In this document: positions 16,338 to 23,081 of the stretch, one piece after another | How positions within the stretch are numbered: position 1 is the stretch's first letter | Layout: each line of letters starts with the position of its first letter | Assembly (NCBI RefSeq): GCF_014269285.1 | Contig: NZ_JACOAF010000009.1 | Location: forward strand, 1-32,093 | Length of the DNA: 32,093 nt | Reading direction: 5' to 3' | Source: Rufibacter sediminis | GTDB taxonomy: Bacteria > Bacteroidota > Bacteroidia > Cytophagales > Hymenobacteraceae | Translations under genes and position numbers: made by a program | Notes under the pieces: model-generated | What the model was told of the DNA's origin: nothing | Database searches by the model: none | Seen by the model: only the letters and a program-made list of their open reading frames with translations

Positions 16338-16494
16338 GTCCCCCTTTGAAGGGGGTAGGGGGATGACAAGGCCGTTTGAAGAGCCAGTAGCTTCGCTTCG
16401 AAGCAAGGGCAACCACAAGGGATTGCCCCTACATAAATTCTGCAATGCCTGATCTGCAGGAGTTATCATCCCTCTACCCCCTTCAAAGGGGGAC
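16338..16494. repeat. Composite repeat with 29-nt inverted ends
   Basis: The ends (16338-16366 and 16466-16494) are near-perfect inverted copies built on CCCCCTTTGAAGGGGG. Between them sits another palindromic repeat, AGGGCAACCACAAGGGATTGCCCCT (16406-16430; arms AGGGCAA and TTGCCCCT). It is MITE-like, and it is inserted between two genes of one pathway. Confidence 0.75.
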
Positions 16495-16519
16495 AGCCGG
16501 GAATGATTTGCACTTCAGA

Positions 16520-18235
16520 TTAATACACGTCTTTCAGGTAGCGGCCTTCTTCTTTCATCTGCTCCAGGTACACGGCGGCTTCTTCTGGCGAAGAACCGGC
16601 ACCCAGCCCGATGATCTGCAGCAGCGTGTTCTCTACGTCTACGCTCATGGGTTCTTTGGCCCCGCACACGTACACGTAAGCGCCCGATGAGAGCCATTCA
16701 TAGAAAACGGTGGCGTTTTCCAGCATCTTGTGCTGCACGTACACTTTCTCCTGCTGGTCGCGGGAGAAGGCACCGTTGAAGCGGGTCAGGATGCCGGTTT
16801 CGTACCAGCTCTGGATTTCGGTCTGGTACAGGAAATCGGTGGCGAAGTGCTGGTCCCCGAAGAAGAGCCAGTTGCGGCCCTCGGCGCCGGTGGCATCGCG
16901 CTCGGCCAGGAAAGAGCGGAACGGCGCCACGCCCGTGCCCGGCCCAATCATGATCACGTCTTTATCGGCAGCCGGCAGTTTGAACTGGCTGTTTTTGTGG
17001 ATGTAGAACTCCAGCGGCTGGCCTTCCTTCTGTTCAGACAGATAATCTGAGCAGTGGCCGCACAGCAGTTCCTCGTTGATTCGGAACTCATCGCGGGCTA
17101 CCGTTACGTGGATCTCGCCGGCATGAGCCTCCAACGAGGAGGAAATTGAATACAAACGCGGGGCGATGGGTTCCAGAATCTGCAGCACCTCTTTGAACTG
17201 CTCGGCGTCTTTTACCGGGTAAATTCTCAAAAGATCCAGCAAATCAATGCGGGTGGCCGGAATGTCCTGCTCCACCACCTCGGCATATTTTTTCACCACC
17301 CGCTCCGGCAGAAACGTGATGTTCAGTTTGTCATGCAGCAGCTCGCGCACGGTTGATTCGCTGTTGCGGTGCGTCACTTTTTCGTCGGGTGCAATGCCGG
17401 TGATCTTCAGGATGGCCTCAATGGTGAACGGCCGGTTCTTGGGAACCACACCTAGCGCATCGCCGGGCTCATAGGCCAGATCCTCGGCCTCAATCTCAAT
17501 GTGGTGGGTGAGTTTGTTGGAGCCCACATCGTTCAGGACGATGTTGGAGAGGATGGTTCCTTGGTAGATTTTCTTGCCGGCTTTCTTGGCGGGAGCTGGA
17601 GCAGCGGCCGGAGCCGGGGCCGAAGCGGGAGCGGCGGTCTGGTTTAGGGACTGCAGCACACTCTGGAACCAGGCGTTGGCTTCGTCTTCATAATCCACAT
17701 CACACTTCTGGATGGGCACCAAGGGGCTGCCGCCCAAACGCTGCAACTGGGCATCTACGTCCTCGCCGGCTTTGCAGAACAGCGGGTACGCGGTATCGCC
17801 CAAGGCCAGCACGCTGTACTTCAGCTTGGGCAGCTTTTTATCGGTTTGGTGCACGTAGTCGTAGAACTTCTGGGCACCGGCGGGCGGATCTCCCTCGCCC
17901 TGCGTACTGATCACGGTCAGGAAATATTCTTCTTTCTCCAGATCGTTCAGGCGGTATTGGTCCAGGCTCACCACGCGGGCGTTGATGCCGCTTTTCTTGG
18001 CTTTGCCCGCCAGATCTGTGGCCACGCGCTTGGAGTTGCCGGTCTCGGTGCCGTACGCGATGGTGACTTTGCCTACGGCTGGTTTGGGAGCCGCAACTAC
18101 AGACTCAGCGGCCGGGGCGGCCACCCCAGGGGCAGCCGTTAGGCCGGCCAGGTAACCGCTCATCCACAGCTGTTCCTCTTTAGACGATTGCTGGACCAGC
18201 TCCAGGAAGGCTTTTAGTTTCGCTTCTGCTAACAT
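16520..18235 (-). CDS. cysJ: NADPH-sulfite reductase flavoprotein (alpha) subunit
   Basis: Predicted 571 aa. I start at MLAEAKLKAF, 10 nt after the cobA stop; the upstream extension in this frame runs inside cobA. An N-terminal flavodoxin domain (about 56-198) shows the FMN loop GTETGNS (62-68) and TQGEGDPPAG. An Ala/Pro linker (201-217) leads to the FAD/NADPH reductase part with PRLYSISSS (359-367), GPGTGVAPFR (431-440), the conserved CGA (524-526) and the typical end LKDVY. It passes electrons from NADPH through FAD and FMN to CysI. The flavodoxin GT-E-TGNS start and linker match CysJ rather than cytochrome P450 reductases. It is tightly coupled to cobA. Confidence 0.95.
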   Translation of the reverse strand: MLAEAKLKAFLELVQQSSKEEQLWMSGYLAGLTAAPGVAAPAAESVVAAPKPAVGKVTIAYGTETGNSKRVATDLAGKAKKSGINARVVSLDQYRLNDLEKEEYFLTVISTQGEGDPPAGAQKFYDYVHQTDKKLPKLKYSVLALGDTAYPLFCKAGEDVDAQLQRLGGSPLVPIQKCDVDYEDEANAWFQSVLQSLNQTAAPASAPAPAAAPAPAKKAGKKIYQGTILSNIVLNDVGSNKLTHHIEIEAEDLAYEPGDALGVVPKNRPFTIEAILKITGIAPDEKVTHRNSESTVRELLHDKLNITFLPERVVKKYAEVVEQDIPATRIDLLDLLRIYPVKDAEQFKEVLQILEPIAPRLYSISSSLEAHAGEIHVTVARDEFRINEELLCGHCSDYLSEQKEGQPLEFYIHKNSQFKLPAADKDVIMIGPGTGVAPFRSFLAERDATGAEGRNWLFFGDQHFATDFLYQTEIQSWYETGILTRFNGAFSRDQQEKVYVQHKMLENATVFYEWLSSGAYVYVCGAKEPMSVDVENTLLQIIGLGAGSSPEEAAVYLEQMKEEGRYLKDVY

Positions 18236-18245
18236 AGCGTTGAAA

Positions 18246-19067
18246 TTATTGAAGTACCAGGCCCACTTGTTCAGCGACCGGCTTGAAGTAATGTTCTCTA
18301 CTTGGGTTGTTGGTGAACCATTTGAACTCATGGTGCAGGTTCACCACCCGGCCAATGATCACGAGCGAAGGCGACACAAACGTCTTGCCGCCCAGCTTCT
18401 GCGCGTAGTCATACAGGCTGCTGGTTTGCACGTGCTGCAGCGGCGTGGTGGCTTGCTCCACTACCGCCAGTTGTTTCTCCTCAGAAATGCCGTGGCGGGT
18501 GAGTTTCTCCACCACTTCGGCTAACCGCTCACTAGACATGTAGAACACCAGCGTGTCCTCGGTCAGGGCCAGTTCGTGCCAGTAATCCTCGGTGAGTTTG
18601 CTGTAGGTGTAATAGGTCAGGAAGCGCACCGCCGTGGAGTGCTGCCGCGCCGTGAGCGGAATGCCCGCGTACGCCGCCGCGCCCAAAGCCGCCGTGATGC
18701 CGGGGATGATCTCGTACTCAATCTCGTGGGCCACCAGGCTTTGCAGCTCATCCAGCACGTTGGAGAAGATAGACACGTCTCCGCCTTTCAGTCGCAGCAC
18801 CCGTTTGCCCAGCAGGGCGTATTCCACCAGCAGCTCGTTGATGGTGGCCTGCGGCGTGGTGCCGTGGCTGCGGCACTGCTTGCCCACGTACACAATCTCC
18901 GCCGAGGGCGCCGCGTACGTTTCCAGGATTTCCTCGCTCACCAACCGGTCTACCAGAATCACCTCGGCCTGGCGCAATGCTTTTACCGTCTTCACCGTGA
19001 TCAGGTCAGGGTCACCGGGACCGGCTCCTGCAATGATCACTTTCCCTTTCTGCTGCCCTGCTCTCAT
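18246..19067 (-). CDS. cobA: Uroporphyrinogen-III C-methyltransferase
   Basis: Predicted 273 aa, typical for a stand-alone SUMT. Features are GAGPGDPDLITVKTVKAL (14-31, SAM binding), YVGKQCRSHG (60-69), LRLKGGDVSIF (92-102) and PGITAALGAAAYAGIPLTAR (124-143). It adds two methyl groups to uroporphyrinogen III to make precorrin-2, the substrate of the dehydrogenase domain fused to the TSUP transporter in this cluster. No cobalamin genes are present nearby, so siroheme for CysI is the likely product. cysJ starts 10 nt after its stop, so the two are almost certainly co-transcribed. The upstream gap to cysN holds three repeats. Confidence 0.95.
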   Translation of the reverse strand: MRAGQQKGKVIIAGAGPGDPDLITVKTVKALRQAEVILVDRLVSEEILETYAAPSAEIVYVGKQCRSHGTTPQATINELLVEYALLGKRVLRLKGGDVSIFSNVLDELQSLVAHEIEYEIIPGITAALGAAAYAGIPLTARQHSTAVRFLTYYTYSKLTEDYWHELALTEDTLVFYMSSERLAEVVEKLTRHGISEEKQLAVVEQATTPLQHVQTSSLYDYAQKLGGKTFVSPSLVIIGRVVNLHHEFKWFTNNPSREHYFKPVAEQVGLVLQ

Positions 19068-19126
19068 GGTTTTGTTTGTCTAGTCACGGCTCTGGTCAAG
19101 GAACCGGTGGTGTTTAGGGGTTTTCT

Positions 19127-19162
19127 GTTTCAGGGCTGATTTGAAGAAACCAGCCCTGAAAC
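19127..19162. repeat. TGTTTTC/GAAAACA-family hairpin, strong stem
   Basis: GTTTCAGGGCTG and CAGCCCTGAAAC, perfect 12 bp, around an A/T core (ATTTGAAGAAAC). Just upstream of cobA. Confidence 0.7.
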
Positions 19163-19181
19163 GGCTTTTATCAGTTTGTCT

Positions 19182-19318
19182 CTGGCGCGAGTCTCCAGAC
19201 TCGTGACATGGGATGCGTGGAGTCTCCAGACTCCTTTCCCGTGCAACGTTGCTCATGGTTCCCGGCGAGTCTGGAGACTCGCTTCATCCTTTGGCACGAG
19301 TCTGGAGACTCGCGCCAG
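19182..19318. repeat. GAGTCT-type repeat element, full copy 2 (137 nt)
   Basis: Starts CTGGCGCGAGTCTCC and ends CTCGCGCCAG like the copy at 9114-9262. Its four palindromes (CGAGTCTCCAGACTCG, GGAGTCTCCAGACTCC, then twice CGAGTCTGGAGACTCG) are better preserved than in copy 1. It sits between cysN and cobA. Confidence 0.87.
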
Positions 19319-19351
19319 GTGGAAACCAGTGAAGCTGAGTTGCCGCGTTCT

Positions 19352-19387
19352 GTTTTGGGGTTATTTTCTAAAAAACAGCTCCAAAAC
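19352..19387. repeat. TGTTTTC/GAAAACA-family hairpin
   Basis: GTTTTGGGG...CTCCAAAAC around TATTTTCTAAAAAACA. Starts 28 nt past the cysN stop on the minus strand and may act as a weak terminator. Confidence 0.65.
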
Positions 19388-19414
19388 ACTAAAAGCATTC
19401 GCTTTCCGGGCGTA

Positions 19415-20692
19415 TTAGATCTCCGGCCAGAAAGGTTTGTCCGTGGCTTCGGTGGAAATCATGCAGGCTCCCACGGTTACGTTGCTGGTCTCGTCAATCA
19501 GGATGGCGCCGCCGTTGGCTCTGAGTTTCTTGTAGGAATCAAAGGCGATGGGCGAGGCGGTCTTGATGGTGGCCTTCACCACGTCGTTCAACCCCGCCGA
19601 TACCGGCGACAGTTCTTTCTCCAGGGTGTTCACGTTCAGTTTGTACTCCAGCTCTTTCACCACGCAGCGCACGGTGCGGCTGTTGATCTGCAGCAGGTAT
19701 TTGTTGCGGGGCACCAGCGGCGTGTTGCTCATCCAGCACAAAACCACCTCAAATTCCTGCGCTACCTGCACGGGCGCATCCTGTTTTACCAGCATGTCGC
19801 CGCGGCTGATGTCCACGTCATCTTTCAGGTGCAGCACGGCGCTCTGCGGCGCGAAGGCTTCTTCTACTTCGGCACCGCCAACTTCCACGGCCGAGATGGT
19901 GCTTTCTACGCCCGAGGGCTGCACCACCACTTTGTCGCCTTTGCGGTAGATGCCGCTGATGATCTTGCCGGCGTACCCGCGGTAATCAGGCAGTTCCTCG
20001 GTCTGCGGACGGATGACGTACTGCACCGGGAAACGACCTTCGGTGAGGTTAATGTCCTCGTGGACCTCCACGGTTTCCAGAACGCCCAGCAGCGATTCGC
20101 CTTCGTACCACGGCATGGCCGAGGATTTCTCCACAATGTTGTCACCGTTCAGCGCGCTGATGGGAATGTAGGTCACGTTCTTCAGGCCCAATGATTTGGC
20201 TACCTGCGAATAGTCAATCACGATGTCGTTGTACTTGTCCTGGGAGAAATCCACCAAATCCATTTTGTTGATGGCGACCACCACATGCGGCAGGTTCAGC
20301 AAAGACACAATGATGGAGTGGCGGCGGGTCTGCTCCACCACGCCGTGGCGGGCATCGATTAAGATGATGGCCAGGTCTGAGTTAGACGCGCCGGTCACCA
20401 TGTTGCGGGTGTACTGGATGTGGCCCGGCGTATCCGCGATGATGAATTTACGCTTAGGCGTGGAGAAGTATTTGTAGGCCACGTCAATGGTGATGCCCTG
20501 CTCCCGCTCCGCGCGTAAACCATCGGTCAGCAGCGCGAGGTCTACCTGGCCTTCTTCGCGGTTCTTGGTGCTCCGCTCAATGGCTTCCAGTTGGTCTACC
20601 ATGATGGACTTGCTGTCATACAACAGGCGCCCAATCAACGTACTTTTGCCATCGTCTACGCTCCCGGCGGTTAAAAATCTTAGAATGTCCAT
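19415..20692 (-). CDS. cysN: Sulfate adenylyltransferase GTPase subunit
   Basis: Predicted 425 aa. GTPase motifs are GSVDDGKS (10-17), DTPGH (87-91) and NKMD (142-145); EF-Tu-like domains follow (about 215-420). CysN hydrolyses GTP to drive APS formation by CysD. The protein ends after the barrel domains, so there is no fused CysC kinase as in many NodQ/CysNC proteins. No separate cysC is in the window. That agrees with the CysH type found here, which should use APS. cysD lies upstream, 301 nt away, with repeats in the gap. Confidence 0.96.
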   Translation of the reverse strand: MDILRFLTAGSVDDGKSTLIGRLLYDSKSIMVDQLEAIERSTKNREEGQVDLALLTDGLRAEREQGITIDVAYKYFSTPKRKFIIADTPGHIQYTRNMVTGASNSDLAIILIDARHGVVEQTRRHSIIVSLLNLPHVVVAINKMDLVDFSQDKYNDIVIDYSQVAKSLGLKNVTYIPISALNGDNIVEKSSAMPWYEGESLLGVLETVEVHEDINLTEGRFPVQYVIRPQTEELPDYRGYAGKIISGIYRKGDKVVVQPSGVESTISAVEVGGAEVEEAFAPQSAVLHLKDDVDISRGDMLVKQDAPVQVAQEFEVVLCWMSNTPLVPRNKYLLQINSRTVRCVVKELEYKLNVNTLEKELSPVSAGLNDVVKATIKTASPIAFDSYKKLRANGGAILIDETSNVTVGACMISTEATDKPFWPEI

Positions 20693-20699
20693 TTCAAAT

Positions 20700-20732
20700 G
20701 AGTTCTGAGTCTTGAGTGCTGAGTCTTGAGTT
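20700..20732. repeat. Word-like tandem repeat CTGAGTCTTGAGT
   Basis: Two 14-nt units (20705-20718, 20719-20732) with a partial third before them, beginning 8 nt upstream of the cysN start codon. Related words in reverse orientation occur just after osmC (about 11076-11102). Confidence 0.75.
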
Positions 20733-20733
20733 T

Positions 20734-20769
20734 GTTTTAAGGTTGTTTTCTTGAAAACGGCTCCTAAAC
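20734..20769. repeat. TGTTTTC/GAAAACA-family hairpin
   Basis: GTTTTAAGG-TTGTTTTC-tt-GAAAACGG-CTCCTAAAC; the core pairs well, the outer stem has mismatches. In the cysD-cysN gap. Confidence 0.6.
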
Positions 20770-20839
20770 ACCTCGGTGGCTCTTCACAGAAGCACTCTTT
20801 TATTTTTATCGAAGTCAGTCCCTTTCTCTTCTCCCCTAT

Positions 20840-20931
20840 TTGTCATCTTGGAAAGATCTTGTGGGCGAGCTAGAAAAGCGTTGTAGTAAATGCAGTTACC
20901 GTTCGCCAACAAGTTCCTTTCAGGATGACAA
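20840..20931. repeat. Imperfect 31-nt inverted repeat (TTGTCATC...)
   Basis: Arms 20840-20870 and 20901-20931 (starting TTGTCATCTTGGAAAGATCT and ending TTTCAGGATGACAA) pair with several mismatches around a 30-nt spacer. It resembles a small MITE or REP pair between cysD and cysN. Confidence 0.7.
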
Positions 20932-20993
20932 GAGAGAGGGATGCGATTCTTCGTTTTTCGTCTAAAATCTAAAGTCTAGTATCCAGCGTCTTC

Positions 20994-21902
20994 TTAGAAG
21001 TAGCCGTTTTTCTTGCGGTCTTCCATGGCGGCCTCGGACACGCGGTCGTCAATGCGGGTCTGGCCGCGCTCGCTGGTGTTGGTGGCGATGATCTCGTTGA
21101 TGATGTCGTCTAAGGTAGAGGCGCTGGACTCAACGGCGGCGGTACAGGTCATGTCGCCCACGGTGCGGTAACGGACTACTTTGCGGGTAATCACGTCATG
21201 GTGATCCAACGTTACAAACTCATTAGTAGCCACCAAGCGACCATCAAACTCCAGCACCTCGCGCTCGTGGGCGAAGTAGATGGACGGCAGCTCGATGTTC
21301 TCGCGGCGGATGTAGTTCCAGATGTCCAATTCGGTCCAGTTGCTGATGGGGAACACGCGCACGTTCTCGCCTTTGTTGATTTTGCCGTTGTAGGTATTCC
21401 AGAGCTCGGGGCGCTGCAACTTAGGGTCCCAGGAACCGAACTCGTCACGCACGGAGAAGATGCGCTCTTTAGCGCGGGCTTTCTCCTCATCGCGCCGGGC
21501 GCCGCCAATGCAGGCATCGAATTCAAATTCTTCAATGGTGTCCAGCAAGGTGTAGGTCTGCAGACCGTTGCGGCTGGGCAGTTTGCCTTTCTGCTCGGTG
21601 AGGCCTTTGGCTTTGATGGTATCCTCCACGTTGCGGACAATCAGCTTCTCGCTGATCTTGTGGGCCAAGTAATCTCTGAACTCCAGGGCTTCCTGGAAGT
21701 TGTGGCCGGTATCAATGTGCACCAACGGGAAAGGGAATTTGCCGGGTCTAAACGCCTTGAGCGCCAGGTGCACCAGCACAATAGAGTCTTTTCCGCCGGA
21801 GAACAGAAGCGCCGGACGCTCAAACTGGCCCGCCACTTCTCTAAAAATATGAATCGCTTCTGATTCTAACTGATCCAGGTAATCTAAGGTATATGCTGAC
21901 AT
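20994..21902 (-). CDS. cysD: Sulfate adenylyltransferase small subunit
   Basis: Predicted 302 aa, the standard CysD length. The ATP-pyrophosphatase loop SGGKDS is at 35-40, followed by LVHLALKAF and HIDTGHNF (62-69). The GARRDEEKARAKERIFS segment and the end (DRVSEAAMEDRKKNGYF) are characteristic of CysD. It adenylates sulfate to APS with CysN. It starts 15 nt after the cysH stop, so cysH and cysD form one unit. A 301-nt gap with repeats separates it from cysN. Confidence 0.97.
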   Translation of the reverse strand: MSAYTLDYLDQLESEAIHIFREVAGQFERPALLFSGGKDSIVLVHLALKAFRPGKFPFPLVHIDTGHNFQEALEFRDYLAHKISEKLIVRNVEDTIKAKGLTEQKGKLPSRNGLQTYTLLDTIEEFEFDACIGGARRDEEKARAKERIFSVRDEFGSWDPKLQRPELWNTYNGKINKGENVRVFPISNWTELDIWNYIRRENIELPSIYFAHEREVLEFDGRLVATNEFVTLDHHDVITRKVVRYRTVGDMTCTAAVESSASTLDDIINEIIATNTSERGQTRIDDRVSEAAMEDRKKNGYF

Positions 21903-21917
21903 ACGCTGTAATGCTGA

Positions 21918-22673
21918 CTAAACGATTTTGGCTAATGAGTTCGCCACGCCGGGCTGCTGCTCGGTGACGTGCAAACCGCACTCTTTCTTGCTGGCGTCTT
22001 CCCACCACCACCGGCCGGCCCGGAAATCCTCGCCCGGCTGAATGGCCCGGGTACAAGGCGCGCAGCCAATGGAGATGAAGCCTTTGTCGTGCAGTTTGTT
22101 GTAAGGGATGTTGTGCTGCTTGATGAAGGCCATCACCTCGTCGGTGGTCCAGTACAGCAGCGGGTGGAACTTGATGAGCTGGTTTCCCTCGTCCCACTCA
22201 AACTTGGGCAGGATGCCGCGGCCCGGCGAGTGCTCGGCGCGCAAACCGGTAATCCAGACGGCGTTGCCCGCCAGCGCCCGCTTCAGCGGCTCCACTTTTC
22301 TGATGTGGCAGCAGTCTTTGCGGTTCTGGGTAGACTCGTAGAAAGAGTTGGGACCGGTAGTATGAATAAACTCCTCCAGCTGCTCATTGTTGGGGTAGTA
22401 CGCCTTGATGCGCGTGTTGTACGCCTCGTTGGTTCTACTCCACACGCTGTAAGTCTCCGGGAAAAGGCGGCCGGTGTCCAGCGTGAAAATGCGGATGGGG
22501 ACGTTGTTCTCCAGGATCTGGTGCGTGATCACCTGGTCTTCAAAGCTGAAGCTGGAGGAGAACGTCACCGCCTGCGGGTAACGGTTGACCAGCAACGCGA
22601 ACGTCTGGTCTATGGTGAAGCCTTCTGTCTCTTGTATAAGCTGAGACACCTGCTCTTGTGAAGAAGAGGCCAT
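21918..22673 (-). CDS. cysH: Adenylylsulfate (APS) reductase, thioredoxin-dependent, CysH type
   Basis: Predicted 251 aa. The nucleotide-binding PP-loop-like region is TFSSSFSFEDQV (37-48), then TLDTGRLFPETY (64-75). Four cysteines suited to a [4Fe-4S] cluster are present: Cys121-Cys122 (KDCCHIRK) and Cys204/Cys207 (GCAPCTR). The catalytic Cys232 lies in KKECGLH. By family rule the CC...CxxC type reduces APS, while enterobacterial CysH without it uses PAPS; the absence of cysC supports APS. Product is sulfite for CysJI. First structural gene of the cluster, behind a 180-nt leader with a cysteine-rich mini-ORF. The start Met is the first in frame after the leader. Confidence 0.95.
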   Translation of the reverse strand: MASSSQEQVSQLIQETEGFTIDQTFALLVNRYPQAVTFSSSFSFEDQVITHQILENNVPIRIFTLDTGRLFPETYSVWSRTNEAYNTRIKAYYPNNEQLEEFIHTTGPNSFYESTQNRKDCCHIRKVEPLKRALAGNAVWITGLRAEHSPGRGILPKFEWDEGNQLIKFHPLLYWTTDEVMAFIKQHNIPYNKLHDKGFISIGCAPCTRAIQPGEDFRAGRWWWEDASKKECGLHVTEQQPGVANSLAKIV

Positions 22674-22710
22674 GGCAAGAAAATACTAAGTAAGAAAATT
22701 GAAGTTAGGG

Positions 22711-22726
22711 GTGCGCCGCAGGGCAC
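22711..22726 (-). promoter_or_regulatory. Small GC hairpin in the cysH leader
   Basis: On the minus strand, GTGC-CC-TGC-GG(C)-GCAC folds with one bulged C about 38 nt upstream of the cysH ATG. It is followed by a mildly U-rich stretch but no proper U tract. It could be an attenuator or a ribosome-access hairpin; weak on its own. Confidence 0.4.
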
Positions 22727-22734
22727 AAGGAATT

Positions 22735-22762
22735 TGTTGATTGCCGAAGGTTAGCAACAACA
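22735..22762 (-). promoter_or_regulatory. Stem joining the last Cys codons to sequence past the stop
   Basis: On the minus strand TGTTGTTGC (the last Cys codons of the mini-ORF) pairs with GCAATCAACA just after its stop, with one bulged base; the stop codon is in the loop. A ribosome that reaches the stop would open this stem, and one stalled earlier would leave it or block it. Confidence 0.4.
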
Positions 22763-22819
22763 GCAGCAGGAGCTGCAACAGCAGAAGCGCATTCGCTTTA
22801 TGTGAGAAGAAAAGACCAT
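22751..22819 (-). CDS. Poly-cysteine leader peptide upstream of cysH
   Basis: A tiny ORF not reported by ordinary gene calling. From the inner ATG (22792) it reads MRFCCCSSCCCCC followed by TAA: eight Cys in 13 residues, with codons TGC and TGT mixed. An upstream in-frame ATG at 22819 would give 22 residues with the same end. It lies between a consensus promoter and cysH, on the same strand, with its stop 77 nt before the cysH ATG. This is the layout of amino-acid-sensing leader peptides. Poly-cysteine upstream ORFs acting on sulfur genes are known in mycobacteria; I know of none in Bacteroidota. The alternative is a chance CAG/CAA-like low-complexity stretch, but frame, start, stop, strand and context all agree. 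Confidence 0.7.
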   Translation of the reverse strand: MVFSSHIKRMRFCCCSSCCCCC

Positions 22820-22859
22820 GTAGTCTGTTATCTGTATCTGTCTGTCAATGAAGATGACA

Positions 22860-22889
22860 CAAAGGTAGGTACCGATTTTTACAAATCAA
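22860..22889 (-). promoter_or_regulatory. Consensus Bacteroidota promoter for the cysH leader
   Basis: On the minus strand TTG (22889-22887), a 19-nt spacer and TACCTTTG (22867-22860) match the consensus TTG-N17-23-TAnnTTTG exactly. Transcription would start near 22853, about 35 nt before the first leader ATG and 180 nt before cysH. Confidence 0.7.
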
Positions 22890-23010
22890 GTTTTCCTATC
22901 AATTTAATAGGGATTATAGATAAAAATTTAGGAGGTCTCCCCTCCGTATTCTTATGCAACTCCCAAAGAATCATCTTATGCGTTAACGCATTCTCAAAAA
23001 CCAGTGTTCC

Positions 23011-23046
23011 GTTTTGGGCCTCTTTTTTTAAAATAACGCCCAAAAC
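23011..23046. repeat. TGTTTTC/GAAAACA-family hairpin
   Basis: GTTTTGGGC and GCCCAAAAC, perfect 9 bp, around an A/T-rich loop. Between the cysH promoter and copy B of the large repeat. Confidence 0.65.
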
Positions 23047-23081
23047 CGGTTTCCTCCTACATGATTCCCCTAGCCCCTTCC

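Noticed and set aside
18236..18331. Longer cysJ start (MSSNGSPTTQ)
   Set aside because: It would overlap the 3' end of cobA by 86 nt and adds residues unlike CysJ; the Met at 18235 fits the usual N-terminus and a 10-nt gap.
22751..22800. Poly-Cys codons as simple CAG/CAA low-complexity DNA
   Set aside because: Considered as an alternative; kept as a finding because the frame has start and stop on the right strand, a consensus promoter upstream and cysteine genes downstream, and the repeat is interrupted by serine codons.
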